The position numbers were made by a program, and so were the translations under genes. The notes under the pieces are model-generated. The model saw only the letters and a program-made list of their open reading frames with translations, searched no databases and had not been told where the DNA came from. 26,538 nt of DNA from a virus, in IMG/VR virus record IMGVR_UViG_3300027777_000130, positions 1 through 26,538 of that record. One strand, given 5' to 3'. Of this stretch, positions 15,982 through 23,566 are shown one piece after another (position 1 is the stretch's first letter; each line of letters begins with the position of its first letter).

Positions 15982-17319
15982 ATGGCATCTCTATTCCCAT
16001 TTACTTGTTTCCAGCCTGATTTTATTGCAGGTATACATGACTTAGAACACGACACATATAAGCTGGCACTCACAGCAGGAGTGTACGACCCTGAACTAGA
16101 TGAATATTCAGCAATTCCACTTAACAAAACAACATGGAATAGCACAGATTTCCCTGAGCTGTTTGGAAGTGCTGCTTATCCCGATGGGGGTTATGTACTT
16201 GAGAAAACCAACTATGTGGCTAGTGGTGGCAGTTACAGTTTATATGTAAAAAGCCTTAGGTTTGATTGTGCCGAAAGCCAATTCTTTGGGCCGTTCAGAT
16301 ATTTGGTTGTTTACAATCACACAAAAAGTAATCGCTTAGTTGGATACTATGACTACACAGTGGTAAAAGATCTCAGTTCAGGGGAAACATTTTTCGTAAA
16401 CTTTCATCAAGAAGTTTTGCCAGCTATAAAATTCGCTGCTCTTTCTGAAGCTTTTATTTTTGTTTCTCAGTCCGCTGGTACTCCCGATTATTCTGGGCAA
16501 GGTTTAACTTGTATGGATTCACTGAAAGTAAATCTTTACGGACTAGGTGGCGATAAGACCATAACTTTTAGAACTGGATTGGCTGGATTACTGCATTATA
16601 ACTATGCTCTGGTTGGATCAAATCCAAGTGAACTTAGCATGTTTGGAAGCATTAGCATTGATGGTGTCGATCTTGGCTTAGCCATACCGGACCACAGAAA
16701 AATTGGAAACATAGCCGTCACTGCAAACCAAACTGTAGTATTGTTTTTTCGTGGGAATAGTCTTGTTAATTTTCACGCTGAAATGTTTATTGGTGCTGCA
16801 GTACCAGCTCCCACTGTAACCAGTATTCTGCCTGCTGCTGGTCCGATTGCAGGTGATACCAACATTACTATTAAAGGTACTGGGTTTGTAGGAGAAACCA
16901 CCGCTACTGTGGGTGGGGTTGCGGTTACTGATATTGCTGTTGTGAACTGTACAACAATTACAGCTAAAACAGCAGCGCACAGTGCAGATATAGTTAGTGT
17001 GCTAGTAACAACACCTACTGGCACCAATGCTGCAAACACCTTGTTTACCTATGCTGCTGTTCCAACTGTAAGTAGTCTTTCACCTGCTACTGGTTCTACC
17101 TATGGTGGCACCGCCATTACCATTTCAGGCACTAATTTTACAGGTGCAACTTCTGTTACCATTGGTGGCATTGCTGCTACTGATGTTATTGTGGTTAGCT
17201 CAACAACTATTACCGCATATACCTATGCTCACGCTGCAGGTTCTGCCAGTGTGTTAGTCACCACAGCAGGTGGAACCAATTCTGCAAACACCTTATTTAC
17301 TTATGAAACCCCAAGCTAA
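15982..17319 (+). CDS. Tail adhesin-like protein with two C-terminal IPT/TIG domains
   Basis: The N-terminal about 270 residues are unrecognised and beta-rich (HDTYKLALTAGVYDPELDEYSAIP near 32-55). The last about 170 residues form two IPT/TIG immunoglobulin-like repeats: PTVTSILPAAGPIAGDTNIT...GTGFVG...VLVTTPTGTNAANTLFTY, then PTVSSLSPATGSTYGGTAIT...GTNFTG...VLVTTAGGTNSANTLFTY. Such domains act as spacers or glycan-binding modules in cell-surface proteins and phage receptor-binding proteins. AAAAGGA lies about 8 bases before the ATG. The next gene starts 12 bases after its stop. A receptor-contacting structural role is likely but inferred. Confidence 0.75.
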   Translation: MASLFPFTCFQPDFIAGIHDLEHDTYKLALTAGVYDPELDEYSAIPLNKTTWNSTDFPELFGSAAYPDGGYVLEKTNYVASGGSYSLYVKSLRFDCAESQFFGPFRYLVVYNHTKSNRLVGYYDYTVVKDLSSGETFFVNFHQEVLPAIKFAALSEAFIFVSQSAGTPDYSGQGLTCMDSLKVNLYGLGGDKTITFRTGLAGLLHYNYALVGSNPSELSMFGSISIDGVDLGLAIPDHRKIGNIAVTANQTVVLFFRGNSLVNFHAEMFIGAAVPAPTVTSILPAAGPIAGDTNITIKGTGFVGETTATVGGVAVTDIAVVNCTTITAKTAAHSADIVSVLVTTPTGTNAANTLFTYAAVPTVSSLSPATGSTYGGTAITISGTNFTGATSVTIGGIAATDVIVVSSTTITAYTYAHAAGSASVLVTTAGGTNSANTLFTYETPS

Positions 17320-17330
17320 AGGATTCAACC

Positions 17331-17588
17331 ATGGTAATTCACTTTGCGTTGCATCCTAGCTGGACTCAATCTCTACTGTTTGGAGATGCCATCAAGGCTG
17401 GGGTATCCTTAGGGAAGGACAATCATTGGCATTACCAAGGCATCACTGGTTTATATGTGGTTTCCAATGGTTTCCTGATCATCGAGATCATTGAAAAGCC
17501 CTGCGATATTGTGCCCAGTTTAATCAGAATTACGATACGACAAATACAGGCACGATTGCTGCTGCCAAGGAAAAAGAATGGCAAGTGA
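17331..17588 (+). CDS. Hypothetical protein (85 aa)
   Basis: No family is recognised. It starts at ATG after AAAGGATTC, with good spacing. The sequence has aromatic and His residues (HFALHPSW, NHWHYQG), a hydrophobic strand (GLYVVSNGFLIIEIIEK) and a basic C-terminal helix (RITIRQIQARLLLPRKKNGK). It lies between the TIG protein and the small fibre genes, so it may be a minor structural or assembly protein. It overlaps a possible 49-residue frame at its 3' end. Confidence 0.6.
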   Translation: MVIHFALHPSWTQSLLFGDAIKAGVSLGKDNHWHYQGITGLYVVSNGFLIIEIIEKPCDIVPSLIRITIRQIQARLLLPRKKNGK

Positions 17589-17727
17589 AGAGGTAAGCTT
17601 TGAAGGTTATAAGGCTAGCACCCTGAGTCAGACATCTGATGAAACTATGGTGGTAATTTTTTCTAGGAGATCACTACTATGGCTGCAGGAAATTATACCT
17701 TTTTCGCTGAGCAGGGCGCAACCTTAG
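17578..17727 (+). CDS. Possible small gene (49 aa) between minor tail genes
   Basis: An ATG preceded by AAGGA at 7-base spacing opens a frame of 49 codons (MASEEVSFEGYKASTLSQTS start, ...LSRAQP end). It overlaps the upstream gene by 11 bases and the downstream gene by 49. It would fill the only 90-base gap in this tightly packed stretch. The first half looks like protein, while the second half lies over the next gene's ribosome site. It may be spurious. Confidence 0.3.
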   Translation: MASEEVSFEGYKASTLSQTSDETMVVIFSRRSLLWLQEIIPFSLSRAQP

Positions 17728-18026
17728 AGAGAGTGATTACTTACACCGACTCCCTAGATGCCATCATCAATATCACTAGCTACACCGCTAAAATGCAGGT
17801 CCGCACCACCGCAGCATCAGCAACAGTTATTCTCGAACTCACGGACACTGCAGGCATCACCATCAATGGATCTGCTGGAACCCTAACCCTGTTGGTTTCA
17901 GCTTCCACCATGTCAGCAATCGCAGCTAATACCTATGTGTATGACCTTGAAATCACCGCACCCTCAACCAAAGTAACCCGATTAATTGAAGGCAAATTCA
18001 TCGTCAAAGCTGAGGTGACCCGATGA
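17679..18026 (+). CDS. Small tail protein (BppU/fibre-associated type)
   Basis: A 115-residue beta-sandwich-like protein with ITSYTAKMQVRTTAASATVILELT (about 32-55), an AGTLTLLVSASTM strand and the final YVYDLEITAPSTKVTRLIEGKFIVKAEVTR. The patterns 'i.gyt.kmqvR' and 'Y.YDLEi....vtRli.G.f.v..evTR' are typical of small proteins that precede phage collagen-like or fibre genes, and resemble the N-terminal domain of baseplate upper proteins. AGGAG lies about 10 bases upstream of the ATG. The stop overlaps the next start (ATGA), so it is probably made stoichiometrically with the collagen-like protein. Confidence 0.7.
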   Translation: MAAGNYTFFAEQGATLERVITYTDSLDAIINITSYTAKMQVRTTAASATVILELTDTAGITINGSAGTLTLLVSASTMSAIAANTYVYDLEITAPSTKVTRLIEGKFIVKAEVTR

Positions 18027-18364
18027 GTGTAACTGTAGACGAGAATAACAACACCATTCTAATCAGCCAAGACTCCAACGCTATTGCTGTCACCCAATCG
18101 GGTGGGATCGTTTCGGTAGTGGATGGTGGTGCAGGAAGAATCAGTGTTCTATTCCCAAGTAATGCAGTAGAGGTATCCAGCCCTGGATATGTTGGCCCAG
18201 TTGGTCCAGTTGGACCCCAAGGCGCAACAGGCACTAGCAATGGCCCACTGGATGACCTGACTGATGTTCTCATTGTGAGTGCTGCAGATGGTGATGTTTT
18301 AAAATATTCGCAAGGCTTGGGTGTCTGGACTAACACAAACAAATTAGATGGTGGAAATTTTTGA
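18023..18364 (+). CDS. Short collagen-like tail protein
   Basis: A 113-residue protein with a short Gly-X-Y run at residues 55-70 (GYVGPVGPVGPQGATG), able to form a brief collagen-type triple helix. It is flanked by an N-terminal beta region (TILISQDSNAIAVTQSGGIVSVV) and a C-terminal motif DDLTDVLIVSAADGDVLKYSQGLGVW. The latter is the 'l.DV.i..p..gqvL.yng..W.N' module frequent in phage fibres. It ends in LDGGNF, an ending echoed by the next two genes. It starts in ATGA overlap with the gene before. It is likely a trimeric fibre or connector piece. Confidence 0.75.
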   Translation: MSVTVDENNNTILISQDSNAIAVTQSGGIVSVVDGGAGRISVLFPSNAVEVSSPGYVGPVGPVGPQGATGTSNGPLDDLTDVLIVSAADGDVLKYSQGLGVWTNTNKLDGGNF

Positions 18365-18377
18365 AAGGGTTTAAATC

Positions 18378-19472
18378 ATGGCAACGACACTAAGAATCAA
18401 AAGGCGATCCAGTTCCACAGTTGGCGCCCCTTCTACTTTGGCTGCTGCTGAAATTGCGATGAACGAAACATCTGGGGGTAGGGTGTTGTACTACGGATTG
18501 GGGGACGTCAGTGGAACAGCCAGTTCTGTAATAGCAATCGGTGGCCCCGACTTTATCGCCAACTCCATCCCGAACTTAACAGGGGTAGTCACTTCATCTG
18601 GTGTAGCCACTTCCATTGCAGCGGGTGCCATTACTAACACCATGTTAGCTAATGGGGCAGTGGCTAATCTTTCAGGAACAAACACTGGCGATAACGCAAA
18701 TACAACTGGAACATCGGCTAATGTTACTGGGATTGTTGCCATCGCAAATGGTGGTACTGGTAGTTCAACAGCACCCAATGCTAGGACTGCATTAGGGGTA
18801 GCTATTGGGAGTAATGTGCAGGCATGGGATGCCGATCTTGATGCAATTGGTGCTATCGCAGGAACTTCTGGTCTATTAAAAAAGACGGCTGCCAACACTT
18901 GGACTTTAGATACTAACGCTTATGGATCAGGCACAGTCACTTCTGTAGGTGTATCGGTGCCCACATCCATACTTTCTGTAGCTAGTTCCCCAGTAACCAC
19001 ATCAGGAACGATAGCCCTATCCTTAGCTACCCAGACGGCAAACTATGTGTGGTCTGGCCCTACTACTGGAGCTGCTGCCACACCCACTTTTCGCGCCTTG
19101 GTTGCCAATGATATCCCATCCCTTAGTTACCTGCCTAGTGCTGGTGGAACAGTGTCAGGAAATGTGGTGGTAACTGGCACATTGGAAGTTCAGGGTAGCA
19201 CCACTACTATTAGCTCTAGCACATTAGTGGTAAACGATAAGAATATTGAACTAGGAAAAGTAGCATCACCAAGCGAGTCCACTTGCACAGGGGGTGGTAT
19301 AACTTTGAAGTCCTCTGTAGATCACACGATCTTGTACACCGCTGCAACAACTTCATGGGATTTCTCTGAGCATGTAAATCTTGCTACTGGAAAATCTTTA
19401 AAAATTAATGGAACAACAGTCCTTTCTGCAACCGCTCTTAGTGGTGTGGATATAGATGGGGGGAGTTTCTGA
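18378..19472 (+). CDS. Tail fibre protein with N-terminal KR..ELA.N module
   Basis: A 364-residue fibre-like protein. Residues 1-40 (RIKRRSSSTVGAPSTLAAAE and on) resemble the attachment module at the N-terminus of the major tropism determinant and similar phage proteins. It continues with fibre-repeat motifs: NGGTGSSTAPNARTALG (124-140), SGTVTSVGVSVPTSILSVAS (184-203) and VSGNVVVTGTLEVQGSTTTI (259-278), the last a common 'tG.l.v.g..t.i' strand pattern. It ends in DIDGGSF. The last codons (GATGGGGGGAGT) also provide the ribosome site for the next gene, whose ATG overlaps the TGA stop. The gene's own AAAGGG lies 9 bases before its ATG. Confidence 0.75.
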   Translation: MATTLRIKRRSSSTVGAPSTLAAAEIAMNETSGGRVLYYGLGDVSGTASSVIAIGGPDFIANSIPNLTGVVTSSGVATSIAAGAITNTMLANGAVANLSGTNTGDNANTTGTSANVTGIVAIANGGTGSSTAPNARTALGVAIGSNVQAWDADLDAIGAIAGTSGLLKKTAANTWTLDTNAYGSGTVTSVGVSVPTSILSVASSPVTTSGTIALSLATQTANYVWSGPTTGAAATPTFRALVANDIPSLSYLPSAGGTVSGNVVVTGTLEVQGSTTTISSSTLVVNDKNIELGKVASPSESTCTGGGITLKSSVDHTILYTAATTSWDFSEHVNLATGKSLKINGTTVLSATALSGVDIDGGSF

Positions 19473-20080
19473 TGGCTAATCTAAATTTTGTTTCAGCGTC
19501 CAATACCGATTATTCCTTTACTGGGGATGGTTCATCCGGCACACCATTAACTGGATCGAGGTATAGCTATAGCGGGGCGCAAACAGTTACCTATACTGCT
19601 GGCATAAGTGGAACCATAAACTATAATTTCTGGCTTTACGACATGATGTATTCGATGGCATCTTGCTACATAACGGTTAATGGGTCATACCTTGGTGCTG
19701 CTACTTTAAGTACTCCCGGAGCTAGCCTTTCTGGATCTACTGCAATTACTTCCGGTGATACGGTGATACTGTATTTCAATCCCGGTTCTGATACCTCACA
19801 TATGTCCTACCTGACATTGACTTCCCTATATATCGCTGCGAGTTCACCAACCCCAACACCTACTCCAACACCGACACCTACGCCAAGTCCAACACCCGCA
19901 AACATCATCCGACCCAAAAGAAGTTCGACTGCATCTGCTACTCCGACAGGATTAGCAGCTTATGAATTAGCAGTAAATATTTCTGATAAACGTATATGGG
20001 TCGCTGATGCAACAGGGGCACCTGTGCTAATGTCTGAACTTAACGACCTCCCGAGCTCGATCGATGGGGGTACGTTTTAG
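19472..20080 (+). CDS. Fibre accessory protein: beta domain, Pro-Thr linker, KRS module
   Basis: A 202-residue protein in three parts. Residues 1-125 form a Ser/Tyr/Thr-rich beta domain (TVTYTAGISGTINYNFWLYD, ITVNGSYLG, DTVILYFNPGSD), not recognised but reminiscent of carbohydrate-binding sandwiches. Residues 126-142 are a Pro-Thr repeat linker. Residues 144-187 repeat the module seen at the start of the neighbouring fibre genes (IIRPKRSSTASATPTGLAAY, ELAVNISDKRIWV). It ends in SSIDGGTF. The order looks like an extra head domain grafted onto a copy of the module. The stop shares a base with the GTG start of the collar fibre gene. Confidence 0.7.
   Translation: MANLNFVSASNTDYSFTGDGSSGTPLTGSRYSYSGAQTVTYTAGISGTINYNFWLYDMMYSMASCYITVNGSYLGAATLSTPGASLSGSTAITSGDTVILYFNPGSDTSHMSYLTLTSLYIAASSPTPTPTPTPTPTPSPTPANIIRPKRSSTASATPTGLAAYELAVNISDKRIWVADATGAPVLMSELNDLPSSIDGGTF
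19847..19897 (+). repeat. Pro-Thr coding repeat (linker)
   Basis: An imperfect tandem of CCA/ACN codons encodes alternating Pro-Thr from residue 126 to 142 of the 19472 gene. Third positions vary, so selection on the peptide is more likely than recent slippage. The peptide would be a stiff extended linker. Confidence 0.85.
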
Positions 20081-21600
20081 TGGCGAACACGATTCGACCT
20101 AAGCGATCTTATACAGCAGCAGCAGTTCCTAGTGGATTGCTAGCTTCTGAATTGGCAATCAATGCAGCCGATGGTAAAATTTACTTAGGAAATGCTGCAG
20201 GTAATGCTAATATTTTGGTTTCTTCCTTGGCTTTCACAGATCACACCGGAACAGTATCTAATACTCAGTTAAGCACAACTGCAGTCACGGCTGGATCCTA
20301 TACCAACTCAAGTATCACAGTAAATGCCCAGGGCAGAATCACGGCTGCATCCAGTGGAACTGCATCTGGAACAGTTACTTCAGTAGCAATGACTGTTCCT
20401 ACTGGCTTATCGGTTTCTGGAACACCCATTACGACAGCAGGAACTTTAGCCTTAACCCTAACGGCTGGCTACTCGATCCCAACCACTACCGATCAAACGA
20501 ACTGGGGAACAGCATACACTAACAGGATCACTTCCTTAACGGTTACTGGTTCATCAGGCGCAGCAACTTTAACCAGCAACACTTTGAATATTCCCACCTA
20601 CACCCTAGCTGGTTTAGGTGGTCAGGCTTCCTCTACCAACCTGACATCTTTATCTGGTCTGACCTATGCTGCAACTTCCTTTGTAAAGATGACTGCTACA
20701 GGAACCTTTGGTTTAGACACATCAACCTACCTCACAGCTAATCAATCCATCACACTGTCAGGCGATGTCACAGGCACAGGTACTACAGCAATCACCACCA
20801 CCTTAGCAACTGTTAGTGTAGCTAAGGGTGGCACAGGATTAACCACCCTTACGGCAAATAATGTCATCTTAGGTAACGGCACTAGCGCACCCAGCTTTGT
20901 TTCCCCTGGGACATCTGGCAACCTACTAACATCAAATGGAACAACTTGGCAAAGCACCGCACCCGCAGCCCAGATGCCTACTGGCGCACTCACCGCTTAC
21001 GCAGGAGCAACCGCTCCCACTGGGTATCTGTTATGTGATGGCAGTAGCGTCAGTAGTTCAACTTATTTAGCACTACACGCAGTCATCAGCAATACTTATG
21101 GCGGATCAGCTTACACAGGGGCAGGGGCACTTAGTTTCAATCTACCAGACCTTAGGGGCAGGCTCCCGATGGGTGCTGGAACTGGCACAGGGCAGAACGC
21201 ATCCGGCACAGGGGCACCGAGTGGAACCGCACAGACAGCTAGGACTAGGGGTCAATGGCTAGGGGAAGAAACGCATCTGCTAACTGCAACAGAACTGGCA
21301 AGTCATACACACGCAAACACGGTTGGTTCATCTGCAGGTGGGAGCAATTCTATCACAGGGGCAATGAGTGCAAATGCAACACATTTTCACACCCTAGTTA
21401 ATAAAGCAGCAGGGCCAGCGGGTTCAGTATATAACATCACAAATAAGCTTGGCAACGACAACGATGTGCTATCAACCAATACGGCTGATACATCTCACAC
21501 CCACAACATTGGTATTAACAATGTGGCCAATACTCCAAGCGATGGACGACACGCTACGATTCCCCCTTGCGTTGTCTTAAATTACATCATTAAAACCTAG
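20080..21600 (+). CDS. Tail fibre with C-terminal phage collar domain
   Basis: A 506-residue fibre protein, probably the distal receptor-contacting part. Residues 1-48 are the KRS...ELA.N module (TIRPKRSYTAAAVPSGLLAS). Fibre-repeat motifs follow (SGTVTSVAMTVPTGLSVSGT, 96-115; VAKGGTGLTTLTANNVILG, 247-265). Residues 301-365 are a collar domain (GYLLCDGSS and FNLPDLRGRLPMG). The C-terminal region has three His-X-His pairs (409-411, 435-437, 473-475), like the metal-binding core of T4 gp12, and ends with the usual ATIPPCVVLNYIIKT. Start is GTG at 20080 with a G-rich ribosome site inside the preceding gene's end. Confidence 0.9.
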   Translation: MANTIRPKRSYTAAAVPSGLLASELAINAADGKIYLGNAAGNANILVSSLAFTDHTGTVSNTQLSTTAVTAGSYTNSSITVNAQGRITAASSGTASGTVTSVAMTVPTGLSVSGTPITTAGTLALTLTAGYSIPTTTDQTNWGTAYTNRITSLTVTGSSGAATLTSNTLNIPTYTLAGLGGQASSTNLTSLSGLTYAATSFVKMTATGTFGLDTSTYLTANQSITLSGDVTGTGTTAITTTLATVSVAKGGTGLTTLTANNVILGNGTSAPSFVSPGTSGNLLTSNGTTWQSTAPAAQMPTGALTAYAGATAPTGYLLCDGSSVSSSTYLALHAVISNTYGGSAYTGAGALSFNLPDLRGRLPMGAGTGTGQNASGTGAPSGTAQTARTRGQWLGEETHLLTATELASHTHANTVGSSAGGSNSITGAMSANATHFHTLVNKAAGPAGSVYNITNKLGNDNDVLSTNTADTSHTHNIGINNVANTPSDGRHATIPPCVVLNYIIKT

Positions 21601-21609
21601 GATCAAATC

Positions 21610-21798
21610 ATGGAAATATTAATATGCGAATACACTAGCAGCGACAACACCACCACCGGCTTCAATGTCACCTTCATTAATCGCAATAAAAAAAAGGTGG
21701 TTAATGATGCAGACTTTTTTCCAGCAGGCTCAGAGGTGGAAGTGAAAATAGGACAGCTTAAAAAGTTACTTAAACAATACTTTGATGCACAGGTATAA
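21610..21798 (+). CDS. Hypothetical protein (62 aa)
   Basis: No family is recognised. The protein has a short acidic start (MEILICEYTSSDN), a strand (GFNVTFINRNKKKVV) and a helical end (IGQLKKLLKQYFDAQV). The ATG follows AGGATC at about 7 bases. It sits between the collar fibre and the secreted protein gene, with 9 and 2 bases on either side, so it belongs to the late transcript. It may be a fibre chaperone or part of the lysis cassette; neither can be shown. Confidence 0.6.
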   Translation: MEILICEYTSSDNTTTGFNVTFINRNKKKVVNDADFFPAGSEVEVKIGQLKKLLKQYFDAQV

Positions 21799-21800
21799 TT

Positions 21801-22463
21801 ATGAACCTAATACCAATTCTATTACTCACACTTGGTCAGCAGGTAACACTGCCACCCGAGATCCATGGTCAGCCTGGAGCTTTCATCAGCATCCCATCAG
21901 TCACTGATTGCAAGTCTGTTCAATGGGTGGTACTCGATGCAGGGCTTAACCTATTTCCAGTGGAGTTATTACGAGATACCACCACCGCAGTTGTCAGCGC
22001 AAACAACCCTGGCAAATACAGAGTCCTAGCCTATGCTGCAAAAGGGGATGCTGCCAGCAAACCTGTGATCACCACTGTCATCATTGGCGATCCACCCGAA
22101 CCAACCCCAGTACCGGATGAGGCAACCAGCAAATTCCAGCGAGAGCTTAAGTCCTTATATGTGTCACTTACAGAGGATGATAAACAAGGGAAAGTTAACA
22201 AACTATCCAGCCTTTATGCCAGCTTTGCCACCACTGTTAAGGGTGAGGAAGTCACGACTGCTGGGGAGTTATTAGCCATTTGTAAAGAAGCAGTAGCAAG
22301 GGTATTAAGTCCTTCAGATTTGCGAGAAATAAGAGTAAGGATACAATCTGAGATGTCAGGTTTCCCGACTGATCCAGATGAAAAGCTGGATGACAAAACA
22401 AAAAAAGTAATAAGTGGGAAATTTATGGAAATATCTAAAGCCTTGGAGCGAATAACTAAGTGA
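21801..22463 (+). CDS. Probable secreted protein of planctomycete-phage type
   Basis: A 220-residue protein with a hydrophobic, signal-like start (MNLIPILLLTLGQQ) but no basic n-region. It is followed by an Ig-like domain (about 15-93), with SVQWVVLDAGLNLFP and VVSANNPGKYRVLAYAAKGD, closing in VIIGDPPEPTPVPD. A Pro-rich hinge leads to a C-terminal helical domain (about 107-220) with LKSLYVSLTEDDKQGKVNKL and SLYASFA. From memory this domain sequence is common next to the papain-like peptidase in planctomycete prophages; no biochemical role is known to me. It overlaps the peptidase gene start in GTGA, so the two are coupled. Confidence 0.7.
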   Translation: MNLIPILLLTLGQQVTLPPEIHGQPGAFISIPSVTDCKSVQWVVLDAGLNLFPVELLRDTTTAVVSANNPGKYRVLAYAAKGDAASKPVITTVIIGDPPEPTPVPDEATSKFQRELKSLYVSLTEDDKQGKVNKLSSLYASFATTVKGEEVTTAGELLAICKEAVARVLSPSDLREIRVRIQSEMSGFPTDPDEKLDDKTKKVISGKFMEISKALERITK

Positions 22464-23374
22464 GTGGCCCATCCAATCTAGGATGGATTCCACCCTGTGA
22501 CCGCACTGCCGAGCAGATCGAGATGGACTCACAAATCCAAGCTCGATGGGAACCCTTCAAGATTAGGGGCAAGTATAAAGAACCCACCTCAGCCCTTCTC
22601 TATCGCTTCATTCATGATCATCACCCCTTCTACCAGATGACTGGCAGTTGCGTTGGCAATGGCCTAGGCATGGCTTTGTGGTGCCTTGAGTCCATAGAGG
22701 TGAATCAACTAGGTCAGCTTGAAAATCCTGTGTGTCCTTTTTGGCTACTCCCTTACGGAAAATCGCGCGAACTTGCTGGCATGAGTGGTAGAGGTGAAGG
22801 TAGTTTTGGCAGTGCAGCGATAGAAGCCTTGATGAAATTTGGCACCCTGCCATCCGATGATCCATCCGTACCACAACCTAAACTGGTAGACGGTGGTTTG
22901 ACCTGGGGTGAAGCTGCCGAAATGACATGGTCAGATGGCGCAGCAATCAAACCTGCATTCCTATTACGATCAAAAAAATACACCCTGCAAACCTCTGCCA
23001 GAATCAAATCATGGCAAGATGCCAAAGCTGCATTGATCAATGGGTATCCGCTAACCTGTGCCAGCAACTGGGGTGGGGAAATGGCCCCATCCATCAAAGG
23101 CACACCTGCAGTTATTCTAAATAAACGAGTAACCACATGGGGTCATCAGATGTGCTGCCTAGGGTGGGTCGATCATCCCGAACTTAAAGACATTTTTTGG
23201 ATTCAAAATTCATGGGGCATCTGTCACGGGAAATCCCCTGGTAATTACCATGAACCTGAAGGTGGATTTTGGATCACCGCAAAGGATATGCAATGGATTT
23301 GTGACGATGGTGAGGTGTTCTCATTGTCGAATTTTGAAGGGTTTCCAGTACAGAAACTCGATTGGTTAATTTAA
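22460..23374 (+). CDS. Papain-like (C1-type) cysteine peptidase
   Basis: The 304-residue protein carries the papain catalytic order: Gln59 upstream of Cys64 in GSCVGNG (oxyanion and nucleophile), His229 in TTWGHQM, and Asn250 in IQNSWG, the classic active-site Asn-Ser-Trp-Gly. Other family features are the Gly/Ser-rich loop (MSGRGEGSFGSAAIEALMKF, 108-127) and GGFWITAKDM near the end. No export signal is visible. Start is GTG at 22460 in overlap with the upstream stop. It occupies the usual endolysin position, between tail fibres and membrane proteins, yet no muralytic enzyme is seen in the window. Substrate is unknown: it could be a lysin on a protein-rich envelope, a maturation protease or a host-takeover factor. 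Confidence 0.85.
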   Translation: MSGPSNLGWIPPCDRTAEQIEMDSQIQARWEPFKIRGKYKEPTSALLYRFIHDHHPFYQMTGSCVGNGLGMALWCLESIEVNQLGQLENPVCPFWLLPYGKSRELAGMSGRGEGSFGSAAIEALMKFGTLPSDDPSVPQPKLVDGGLTWGEAAEMTWSDGAAIKPAFLLRSKKYTLQTSARIKSWQDAKAALINGYPLTCASNWGGEMAPSIKGTPAVILNKRVTTWGHQMCCLGWVDHPELKDIFWIQNSWGICHGKSPGNYHEPEGGFWITAKDMQWICDDGEVFSLSNFEGFPVQKLDWLI

Positions 23375-23386
23375 CTAGGAGTCAGT

Positions 23387-23566
23387 ATGTATTTTATCGT
23401 AGCAGCAGTTTTGGCAGTAGCACCAGTGGATTGCAAAGAGTGCAAACAATACAGCAAAAGCTGTGTGTCAGGTGCAGCCGTTAACAGTTCACCCGCAAAG
23501 AAGGTTCACAACCGACTGAAGACCATCAGGAATAAATTCCGCAGAGGTGGCAAATCCTGTGGCTGA
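23387..23566 (+). CDS. Small Cys-containing probable secreted protein (59 aa)
   Basis: The ATG is preceded by AGGAG at 7-base spacing, and the frame fills an otherwise empty 180-base gap. The start MYFIVAAVLAVAPVD is a short hydrophobic segment like a minimal signal peptide. It is followed by a Cys cluster (DCKECKQYSKSC) and a basic tail (KKVHNRLKTIRNKFRRGGKSCG). No family is recognised. The 3' end overlaps the next gene by 8 bases if that gene starts at 23559. A role with the lysis or membrane proteins is inferred only from position. Confidence 0.6.
   Translation: MYFIVAAVLAVAPVDCKECKQYSKSCVSGAAVNSSPAKKVHNRLKTIRNKFRRGGKSCG

Noticed and set aside
18378-21600. Diversity-generating retroelement, suggested by the tropism-determinant-like modules
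   Set aside because: No reverse transcriptase and no template/variable repeat pair with adenine-directed changes were seen in the window. The C-terminal domain is a collar domain, not a C-type lectin.
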